Source: Roseiarcus sp963741845 (GTDB taxonomy: Bacteria > Pseudomonadota > Alphaproteobacteria > Rhizobiales > Beijerinckiaceae). Taken from it: a stretch of 64,000 nt of DNA. The first letter of the stretch is position 1. Each line of letters opens with the position of its first letter. Below the pieces are notes generated by a model. It saw only the letters and a program-made list of their open reading frames with translations, made no database searches and was not told where the DNA came from. Below, piece after piece: positions 1 through 6,925 of the stretch. Where the stretch lies: NCBI GenBank assembly GCA_963741845.1, contig CAVUJV010000016.1, positions 248,001-312,000 on the forward strand, written 5' to 3'. The position numbers and the translations under genes were made by a program.

Positions 1-937
1 GGTTCGGCGAAGTCCGGGAAGGCTTGCGGCTCCAGGCAAAGCCCTGCATGCGCCCCGTAGCGCTTCCCGTCGAGGCCGGGGACCGGGCAGTCGAGCTTGG
101 CCGCGTCATAGAACTGGACGCCCGGCTCGGTGCTGGCGAGGGTCATCGTCAGCCCGTTCCTCGGGAGAGCGCAGGCGCGCGATCGGCGCGAGCCCATCGG
201 CGCCGGGCTCACGCGCGGCGATGAAGTTCGTGTCGTAGGTCGTCCCGCCGGGATCCCGCACTTTGCGGGCCTCACGGAAATCGTAAGGCGTTCCCGCAAC
301 GGCCCGGATTTCGCCCGTCGGAATGAGTTCCGCGTCGGTCGGCGTGTAATAGTCCGAAAACAGCGTCAGCTCATGGTCGAGAATGTCGTCCGAGCCGTCG
401 AGATTGAAATAAGCGTGCTGGGTGAGGTTCACGATCGTCGGCTTGTCCGTGGTCGCCGTCAGTTCGACCCGAAGCGTCGCGGGCTCGAGCATCCGATAGA
501 CGCAGGTTGCGGTGAGGGCGCCGGGAAATCCGGAGTCGCCGTCCGGCGAATGGAGCAGGAGCGCCACGGAGGAGTCGTCGGAAGCCCCGACCTTCCAGAT
601 GAGGTGACCAAAGCCGCGCGGACCGCCGTGCAGGGTGTGCTTCTCGCCCGGTTTCCGGGCGAGTTGATGCGCGACGCCGTCAAGGACGAAGCGCCCGTTC
701 GCGATGCGATTGGCGTAACGGCCGGGAACGGCGCCGAAATACGGGGAATGGGCGATATAGTCCTCGATGCCATTGAGGCCGAGAACGACGCCCTGAGGTC
801 CCTGTAGTCGTGGGAACGATCAGTTCGCGCAAGACCGCGCCCCAGGTGAGGATTTTCGCCGTCGCCCCCGCACGACTGCCAATCGTGATCTCCCGCACGG
901 GTTCGCCATCGATCTCCCCGAAGCTCCGTGCGCTCAT
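1..937 (-). CDS. galM: Aldose 1-epimerase (galactose mutarotase), partial, two frameshifts as read
   Basis: Interconverts alpha and beta anomers of aldohexoses. Three frame segments together give a normal GalM: the N-terminus (MSARSFGEIDGE), a middle part with KHTLHGGPRGFG and the catalytic-histidine motif NLTQHAYFNLDG, and a C-terminal part (LASTEPGVQFYD) that runs off the left edge. The frame breaks at the GGG at 812-814 and the CCC at 153-155 (plus-strand letters). Removing one base from each run restores a continuous protein. The ATG at 937 overlaps the stop of the upstream uracil-DNA glycosylase gene as ATGA, so the two are translationally coupled. Because the sequence on both sides of each break is well conserved, I infer an intact gene with sequence errors rather than decay, but I cannot prove it. 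Confidence 0.85.
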
Positions 938-1623
938 TTGCGTGGCCCCTCCCCAACGATTGCATCCGAAGCCTCGGCGGGCTTGTCGATCTCTGCGCGG
1001 ATCGCTGCAAAGACGTCGCAAAACATCGCTTCGGTCAAAACGCCAGTGTTCGTGTTGTAACGCGAGCAATGATAGCTGTCGAAGACGACTGGCCCGTCCG
1101 GGAGCGCCTTGTGACGGGCGCCATGGCGAAACGGAAAAAGCGACGGACGGACGCCGAGCGCCCTCAGCAACGTTTCATGGGCGATCCGTCCCAGCGCGAG
1201 AATGACGGTCAGGCGAGGCAGCGCCTGTAAGGATTGAGCGAGGAACGCGCGACAGGACGCAATTTCCTGGGGAGTCGGCTTGTTCTGAGGCGGAACGCAG
1301 CGCACTGCGTTAACGATGGCGCAATCAATCAGCCGCAGACCGTCGTCCGGACGGCGGTCATACACGCCTGAAGCAAATCCGTAGCGCAACAGCGTTGCGT
1401 AAAGCAGTTCGCCCGCATAATCGCCCGTGAAAGGCCGACCGGTGCGGTTTGCGCCGCGGAGACCCGGCGCCAGGCCCACAATCAGAAGTCGCGCGTCCGC
1501 CTCCCCGAAGGACCCAACGGGTGCGTTGGACCATTCCGGAAAGGCGGCGCGATTGGCGTTGCGAAATTCCGCGAGCCGCGGGCAAATCCCGCAGTCATGC
1601 GGCGGACTGATGTCGAACGGCAT
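934..1623 (-). CDS. Type-5 (UDGb-like) uracil-DNA glycosylase
   Basis: Removes uracil and related deaminated bases from DNA as the first step of base excision repair. The 229-residue protein has the family signatures: a cysteine pair near the N-terminus (CGIC), the motif GLAPGLRGANRTGRPFTGD at about residues 50-70, further cysteines (VRC, ASC) that would complete a 4Fe-4S cluster, and the C-terminal loop HCSRYNTNTG. The glycosylase loop reads GLAPG without an Asp or Asn general base, as in family 5 rather than family 4. It lies 29 bp downstream of the NYN-domain gene and overlaps galM by 4 bp, so the three probably form one transcript. Confidence 0.88.
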   Translation of the reverse strand: MPFDISPPHDCGICPRLAEFRNANRAAFPEWSNAPVGSFGEADARLLIVGLAPGLRGANRTGRPFTGDYAGELLYATLLRYGFASGVYDRRPDDGLRLIDCAIVNAVRCVPPQNKPTPQEIASCRAFLAQSLQALPRLTVILALGRIAHETLLRALGVRPSLFPFRHGARHKALPDGPVVFDSYHCSRYNTNTGVLTEAMFCDVFAAIRAEIDKPAEASDAIVGEGPRK

Positions 1624-1652
1624 TCTTCGTCCGCCGCTGTGGATCTCCCAGC

Positions 1653-2264
1653 TTACTCGCGGACACTCTCCTCCACGGATGGCGCCGCAGCGTGCGCAAA
1701 GTGGTTACGCCGCGGATTCTCGGCTCGAATCTGACGCTCCGAAGGATCGCGTCCAATCCTCTGCATCAATGCCGCGAGATCGATGAACTCGTCGGCCTGC
1801 CGGCGCAATTCGTCGGCAACCATCGGAGGCTGAGTCGCAATCGTTGAAACGACCGCGACCCGAACGCCGCGGCGCTGAATCAACTCGACCAAGGACCGGA
1901 AGTCCCCGTCGCCGGAGAACAGGACCATCAGATCGATTTTCTCGGCAATATCCATGGCGTTGACCGCCAGCTCGATATCCATATTGCCTTTGACTTTGCG
2001 TCGACCCGTCAAATCAACAAATTCCTTCGTAGGTTTGGTGACAACGGAGTAGCCGTTGTAATCAAGCCAATCCACGAGCGGGCGAATGGAGGAGTACTCC
2101 TGATCGTCAACAAGCGCCGTGTAATAGAATGCGCGAATCAGGCGTCCCTTGGCCTGGAACTCCTTTAACAGGCGTTTATAGTCGATGTCGAAGCCGAGAG
2201 CTTTAGCGCTCGCGTAAAGGTTTGCGCCGTCGATGAAGAGCGCAATTCGTTCTACTGATGACAT
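1653..2264 (-). CDS. NYN-domain (LabA/DUF88 family) protein
   Basis: A 203-residue PIN-like NYN domain protein, a family of predicted Mg-dependent ribonucleases. Acidic residues expected at the metal site are visible: IDGANLY near residue 10, GNMDIELAVNAMD near residue 95, and SGDGDFRSLV near residue 120. The last 40 residues are low-complexity and basic. The substrate is not known. It is the first gene of a minus-strand run with the uracil-DNA glycosylase and galM. The Shine-Dalgarno before the ATG at 2264 is weak. Confidence 0.85.
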   Translation of the reverse strand: MSSVERIALFIDGANLYASAKALGFDIDYKRLLKEFQAKGRLIRAFYYTALVDDQEYSSIRPLVDWLDYNGYSVVTKPTKEFVDLTGRRKVKGNMDIELAVNAMDIAEKIDLMVLFSGDGDFRSLVELIQRRGVRVAVVSTIATQPPMVADELRRQADEFIDLAALMQRIGRDPSERQIRAENPRRNHFAHAAAPSVEESVRE

Positions 2265-2573
2265 ATTCCGTTTTCTTTTTGTGCGAGAATTGCGACTATT
2301 GTATGTAGATGTGGCGGCCAGCCAAGATACGTTTTCTTACATATCCAAAAGCTAGCAAAGCCATCTTCACGGCGAAAGTTCAAGTCCGAAATAATCGGCC
2401 GGCTTATAAAATGCGATTTAGAGCCGAACGGATGGCTGCTACGGTAGCAATCGCCCGTTAAATATGGCTGCCGCCATAAAATTCCAGAGGGCGGGGAAAG
2501 GTTCCCCGACAGCCGCGCCTCTGTTAGGAATGCGCGCATCGAAGCACTGCGGCGAGCGCCTGGGAGGGATGAA
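2265..2573. other. Divergent intergenic region
   Basis: These 309 bp separate the minus-strand NYN gene from the plus-strand FAH-family gene and must hold both promoters. The left half is AT-rich relative to the genome. I see no RNA gene or clear repeat. The only firm element is a GGGAGG Shine-Dalgarno six bases before the GTG start at 2574. Confidence 0.5.
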
Positions 2574-3425
2574 GTGAAACTGGTTCGGTATGGAAAGCCG
2601 GGCAAAGAAAAGCCGGGACTGATTGACGAGGCGGGCAAGATCCGGGACCTCAGCGAAGTCGTCGCCGATATCGACGGGAGCACGCTCGGACCGAAGTCGC
2701 TCGCGAGACTCGCGAAGCTCAAGCCCGAATCGCTGCCCGCGGTGCGCGGAACGCCCAGACTCGGTCCCTGCGTCGGCAAGGTCGGGCATTTTATCGCGGT
2801 GGGCCTCAACTTTGCGGATCACGCGGCCGAATCGGGCATGCCCATCCCCCAGGAGCCGATCCTGTTCAGCAAGGCGCCCTCCTGCATCGTCGGACCGAAC
2901 GACGACGTGATGATCCCCAAGGGGTCCAAGAAGACCGACTGGGAGGTCGAGATCGCCGTGGTGATTGGCTCGCGCGCAAGCCACGTGAGTCAGGGGGAGG
3001 CGCTCTCCCACGTCGCCGGCTACTGCGTCTGCAATGACGTCTCCGAACGGGAATTCCAGCTTGAGCGCGGAGGTCAATGGATCAAGGGCAAGAGCGCCCC
3101 GACCTTCGGTCCGCTCGGACCCTGGCTGGTCACTCCCGACGAAATCAAGGACGTCCATCGGCTCGACATGTGGCTCGACGTCAACGGCGAGCGCATGCAG
3201 ACGGGCTCGACGGCGACGATGATCTTCAACATCAGGCAGCTCGTCTCCTACATCTCGCAATTCATGATCCTCGAGCCTGGCGACGTCATCACGACGGGCA
3301 CGCCCCCCGGCGTCGGCGCGGGCAAGAAGCCCCAGCGTTTTCTCAAGGCTGGCGATACGATGACCCTCGGCATCGAGGGCCTCGGCGCGCAGACCCAACA
3401 CGTCGTCGCCTGGAAGGCGGACTGA
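2574..3425 (+). CDS. Fumarylacetoacetate hydrolase family protein
   Basis: A 283-residue FAH-fold enzyme, a family that hydrolyses or isomerises acylpyruvates and ring-cleavage products with a divalent metal. Core motifs are GLNFADHAAESGMPIP at about residue 77, a WEVEIAVVIG segment carrying metal-binding Glu residues, and GDVITTGTPPGVG near the C-terminus. The closest described types are 5-oxopent-3-ene-1,2,5-tricarboxylate decarboxylase/ureidoglycolate lyase-like proteins; the substrate cannot be read from sequence. The GTG start is chosen because GGGAGG lies at proper spacing. A small membrane protein gene follows after 10 bp. Confidence 0.85.
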   Translation: MKLVRYGKPGKEKPGLIDEAGKIRDLSEVVADIDGSTLGPKSLARLAKLKPESLPAVRGTPRLGPCVGKVGHFIAVGLNFADHAAESGMPIPQEPILFSKAPSCIVGPNDDVMIPKGSKKTDWEVEIAVVIGSRASHVSQGEALSHVAGYCVCNDVSEREFQLERGGQWIKGKSAPTFGPLGPWLVTPDEIKDVHRLDMWLDVNGERMQTGSTATMIFNIRQLVSYISQFMILEPGDVITTGTPPGVGAGKKPQRFLKAGDTMTLGIEGLGAQTQHVVAWKAD

Positions 3426-3435
3426 GAGCGCAGAA

Positions 3436-3744
3436 ATGAGACGGCTTCGGTCCTGGACCGGGGCCGTCTTTGCGGCCCTCTACGGCGCGCTGTTCGTCGC
3501 GCTCTATATCGAGTATCTGGTCCGGGCCGGGACCTGGTTCGCCGATCTGCCCCTCACGCTGGCCGCCCTGCCCTTTACGATGGTCATGCGCACGTTGAAC
3601 GGCGGGGCCTATACGTTCGGCGGCGACATGTCGCTGCGGGTCGTCGCGGCGGGTCTGTTCGGCTGCGCGATCGCCTATGCGTTCGGCTGGATCCTGGAGA
3701 ACGGCGCCCGCGCGGCGGTTCGCGGATTTCGCAGGCGGGCCTGA
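3436..3744 (+). CDS. Small integral membrane protein, unknown function
   Basis: A 102-residue protein with two or three predicted membrane segments: roughly residues 8-30 (AVFAALYGALFVALYIEYL), 37-52 (weaker, LPLTLAALPFTMVM) and 67-88 (RVVAAGLFGCAIAYAFGWIL), ending in a basic tail. I do not recognise the family. It starts 10 bp after the FAH-family stop and ends 19 bp before the HAD gene, so it is probably co-transcribed with both. Confidence 0.65.
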   Translation: MRRLRSWTGAVFAALYGALFVALYIEYLVRAGTWFADLPLTLAALPFTMVMRTLNGGAYTFGGDMSLRVVAAGLFGCAIAYAFGWILENGARAAVRGFRRRA

Positions 3745-3763
3745 CGAAGCTGAAGGAGCAGCC

Positions 3764-4438
3764 ATGCGAATCGAGCCCGTATTCCTGTTCGACCTCGACG
3801 GCACTCTGGTGGACAGCGTCTACCAGCATGTGCTCGCCTGGAAGGAGGCGCTCGACGCCGAAGGCATCGAGCTTTCCGTCTGGCGCATTCACCGCAAGAT
3901 CGGGATGAGCGGCGGGCTCTTCACCAACCAGCTCATTCGGGAGACCGGGGTCGCCATCGACGAAGAGCGCGGCGAGCGGCTGCGCAAGGCGCATGCGCGC
4001 GCCTATCAGCGGATGGGGGCGGCGGTCCGTCCGCTGCCCGGCGCCCGCGAACTCCTCGCCTGGCTCTCCAGCGTCGGGATTTCCTGGGCGATCGCGACGA
4101 GCGGCCGGATGGAGACGGCGTCCGTCAACCTGAAGGCGCTCGGCGTCGACCCCGACAAATCGCCGGTCGTGACGCGCGACCAGGTGAAATACGCCAAGCC
4201 CGACCCGGACCTTTTCGTCGCGGCCGCCGAGCGGCTCGGCTCGCCCATCGAGACGGCCATCGTGGTCGGGGACTCGATCTGGGACATGCTGGCCGCGGCG
4301 CGCTGCCGCGCGCTCGGCGTCGGTCTCCTTTGCGGCGGCTACGGCGCGGAGGAACTCCAGAAGGCGACCGCCTTCCGGGTCTACGAAGATCCGGCGGACC
4401 TGCTGACCCACATCGACGAACTGGGCGGAAGGCGATAA
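3764..4438 (+). CDS. HAD-superfamily phosphatase (phosphoglycolate phosphatase-like)
   Basis: A 224-residue haloacid dehalogenase hydrolase. Motif I is FLFDLDGTLVDS (nucleophile Asp and acid/base Asp at about residues 9 and 11), motif II is IATSGR, motif III contains the lysine of KPDPDLF, and motif IV is VVGDSIWD. The helical cap between motifs I and II is the Gph/beta-phosphoglucomutase type. Substrate is undetermined. An upstream in-frame extension exists, but AAGGAG precedes the ATG at 3764, which sets the start. It is the last gene of a plus-strand run. Confidence 0.85.
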   Translation: MRIEPVFLFDLDGTLVDSVYQHVLAWKEALDAEGIELSVWRIHRKIGMSGGLFTNQLIRETGVAIDEERGERLRKAHARAYQRMGAAVRPLPGARELLAWLSSVGISWAIATSGRMETASVNLKALGVDPDKSPVVTRDQVKYAKPDPDLFVAAAERLGSPIETAIVVGDSIWDMLAAARCRALGVGLLCGGYGAEELQKATAFRVYEDPADLLTHIDELGGRR

Positions 4439-4528
4439 GCCGACCCTGCGACGACCCGCACGATCGAGCGGCTTCGCCGCCCAGATCGGCGTCGCCGCTA
4501 TCGGCGGATGGATCGCGTTTTGGCGCGC

Positions 4529-4717
4529 TTTTGATGCAATTCCGCGCTCATTCTGGCGTCTAACGCACGAAAAGAAGCGCATTCGTCGCGATTTTCAGCG
4601 AGAAATCGGCCGAAAAACGCGCCATTTTCTTCCGCGAATCGAGACTTTTCAATCCCTTGCACTGACATTTGCTTCCGGCATGCCGCACTCGATGGCCGTA
4701 GGGCGGCCTTAAGATGG
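4529..4717. repeat. Dispersed intergenic repeat, copy 1
   Basis: A 189-bp segment with a related copy at 33747-33936 in the same orientation. Over the core (4591-4679 against 33810-33898) my hand alignment has 75 of 89 identities and no gaps. The core includes a short CGGCCG palindrome. Two minus-strand frames are open across both copies and give similar peptides (for example EKSRFAEENGAFFGRF against EKSRSAEESGAIFGRF). Since both frames look alike, this shows DNA-level homology and does not establish coding. Apart from the repeat, 4439-4912 shows no gene. Confidence 0.8.
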
Positions 4718-4912
4718 CCAAGACATGGCGCCCGGCTCTGGGATCCGGGGGCAGCTTCAACGATCTTCCCCATGGGCGAATTCCTGCTCGACAGAAACAT
4801 CTATACCATAAATCCATGAAAATCGGAAGCGTATGCTTTCGTTAATTGCGCGGCACGCCGGGATGGCATCGGACACCCAAAACCTCGAAGCCGCACTCGG
4901 ACAATGCTCACG

Positions 4913-5881
4913 TCAACCCGGATTCCTAGCCGTGCGGTGATAGCCCTTCTCGCCGACCGCCCTCGCGAGCGGGCCGCGGATATCCCCCGTTCCGGCAAGG
5001 CGCGCGACAACCGCGGCGAAATCCCATTTCGGCCGCCAGCCGAGTTCGGTTCGGGCGAGAGCATTGTCGTAGACGCGGTCGAGGCTCGGCGACATGCGCC
5101 AGCCGAGCCGGGCGTAAGTCTCTTCCCAACCCGGAACGCGCCTGCGGACGACGGAAGGCGCGTCGCGCCGCAACTCTGCGACGTCCTCGCGCCGGAAGGG
5201 CGTCGTGGCGCTCACGATATATTTGCCGAAGCCGATCTCCGGCGCGCGCGCCGCCGCGAGCAGATGAGCATCGACCACATCCTCGATGGCGACGCGCCGG
5301 AACAGATATTCGTTCGTCTTGAGATTGTCGTCCGCGAACGCCGCGACCGCGGCGGGATCGTCGTCGCTTTCCGGAAAGAAGCGGGAGGTGCGCAGGATCA
5401 CGCAGGGCAGCCGCTCGTTGCGAAAGAAGAGCCGGCACAGGTCCTCGGCCGCCGTCTTGGTGACGCCGTAGATGTTCTTCGGAACGGGAACGACGCTTTC
5501 GTCGATCCAGGCCGCCGGGGCGCCCGGCGGCGGTTTCAGCGCATCGCCGAACGTGCTCGTCGTGCTCGTCATCACGAAGCTTTTCACGCCAGCCCGCAGG
5601 GCCTCTTCGAGCAGGACGAGCGTGCCCCGCACATTGGTCTCGACGAAGCGGTCGCGCGCGTGGCTCTCGACATGCGGCTTGTGGAGCGTCGCCGTATGCA
5701 GGACCGTTTCGACGCCGCGCATGGCGCGCGCAACCGCGTCGCGATCGGCGATCGAGCCGACGATGTCCGTATGGGCCCCGTGAAGGACATCGATTCCGAC
5801 GGCCGCACGGTTGTCCGCGCGAAGCGTCCGCATCAGCGCTTCGCCGAGATGTCCGGAACTTCCGGTTACGAGAATGGTCAT
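4913..5881 (-). CDS. NAD(P)-dependent epimerase/dehydratase (extended SDR)
   Basis: A 322-residue extended short-chain dehydrogenase. The N-terminal nucleotide-binding motif is TGSSGHLG (residues 6-13) and the catalytic Tyr-Lys pair lies in YGVTKTAAED. A Ser/Thr-rich stretch (MTSTTSTFGD) supplies the third catalytic position. The family acts on nucleotide sugars and other substrates; specificity is not evident. It lies 89 bp downstream of a classical SDR gene, which is 88 bp downstream of the permease-monooxygenase fusion, all on the minus strand, suggesting one operon. Confidence 0.8.
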   Translation of the reverse strand: MTILVTGSSGHLGEALMRTLRADNRAAVGIDVLHGAHTDIVGSIADRDAVARAMRGVETVLHTATLHKPHVESHARDRFVETNVRGTLVLLEEALRAGVKSFVMTSTTSTFGDALKPPPGAPAAWIDESVVPVPKNIYGVTKTAAEDLCRLFFRNERLPCVILRTSRFFPESDDDPAAVAAFADDNLKTNEYLFRRVAIEDVVDAHLLAAARAPEIGFGKYIVSATTPFRREDVAELRRDAPSVVRRRVPGWEETYARLGWRMSPSLDRVYDNALARTELGWRPKWDFAAVVARLAGTGDIRGPLARAVGEKGYHRTARNPG

Positions 5882-5970
5882 GACGAGAGGCGACCTGCCC
5901 GGGCCGGATGGCCCGCGGCGGCGTCGATATCATGCGAGTCGGGCGCCCCGCTACCGGATGGATGGCGACA

Positions 5971-6837
5971 TCAAAGCGCCTCCGCCCGGTCGCGCTCCGG
6001 GATCGGCGTTCCTTCCGGCAGCGCGTCGCTGGCATGGGCGGCGAGATAGGCCTTCTGGCGCTTGACGCCCATCTTCTCGAACCACGGATAGATGGTCGGG
6101 ATGAGCGCCGGGAAGAAGAGCGCCAGGCTCGACAGGATGCGATCGCTGTAAGGCACGTAATACTCGATCTTGCCCTCGCGGGACGCCCGCAGGATCGCTT
6201 TCGCGACCTTCTCGGGCGGCAGCGGATCGCTGAGGAAATTGAGCGCCGTCGCCCCCTCGCGCGTCTCCTTGAGCAGCATCGGCGTGTCGATCGCGCTCGG
6301 CAACACGCCGGAGACCGTGATGCCGCGCGGCTTCATTTCCATGTGCAGCGCGATGTTGAAGCCGCGCAGGCCGAACTTGGTGGCGCTATAGACCGAACTG
6401 CCGCTGAGCGGGATGATCGACGCCATCGAGATCGTGTTCACGATGGCGCCCGGCGAGCGCATCCACGGCGCGACCGTGCGGATGATGTGCAGAGGCGCGA
6501 CGAGATTTGTCGCGATGTCGCGCGAGATCGAGGCGGGGTCGATGTCGACGAAGGGTCCGGTCGTCGTCACGCCCGCGTTGTTGACGAGGAGGTCGAGCGT
6601 TCCGAACGCCGCGCGCGCCTTCTCCAGCGCCGCGGTGAGGCCCGGCAGGTCCGTGAGATTGCACGGCAGCGCGACAACGCTGTCGCCATGCTCGGCGACG
6701 ATCTTGCTCAGCCCGATCGCGTTCACGTCGATCAGCGCGACCCGGTAGCCTTCCGCGATCAGCATCGGGAGCAGCGCGCGGGCGACGCCCCCTGCCCCGC
6801 CGGTGACAATCGCCGTCCTTGTCGCGGATTTCGCCAT
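5971..6837 (-). CDS. Classical SDR-family oxidoreductase
   Basis: A 288-residue short-chain dehydrogenase/reductase. It shows TGGAGGVARAL for cofactor binding, NNAGV at about residue 86, a catalytic serine region (NTISMASIIPLSGS) and YSATK for the Tyr-Lys pair. The aspartate after beta-2 (LIDVNA) predicts a preference for NAD. The C-terminal ~60 residues, rich in aromatics (ALIPTIYPWFEKMGVKRQ), suggest a membrane-associated helix, as in many sterol- and lipid-acting SDRs. The ATG at 6837 is preferred over a TTG at 6852 because AAGGAG precedes it. Confidence 0.82.
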   Translation of the reverse strand: MAKSATRTAIVTGGAGGVARALLPMLIAEGYRVALIDVNAIGLSKIVAEHGDSVVALPCNLTDLPGLTAALEKARAAFGTLDLLVNNAGVTTTGPFVDIDPASISRDIATNLVAPLHIIRTVAPWMRSPGAIVNTISMASIIPLSGSSVYSATKFGLRGFNIALHMEMKPRGITVSGVLPSAIDTPMLLKETREGATALNFLSDPLPPEKVAKAILRASREGKIEYYVPYSDRILSSLALFFPALIPTIYPWFEKMGVKRQKAYLAAHASDALPEGTPIPERDRAEAL

Positions 6838-6925
6838 CGCCGACTCCTTCAAAACTCGCTTACGCCAGTCGCGCGCCCGCTCTCCGCGCGAGTGCGGAGA
6901 GGGAAATCGCGGCGCAACGCGTGCC

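Noticed and set aside
4498..4800. Minus-strand 100-codon ORF inside repeat copy 1 as a real gene
   Set aside because: A second frame is conserved between the two copies just as well, so coding is not shown; kept as a repeat instead.
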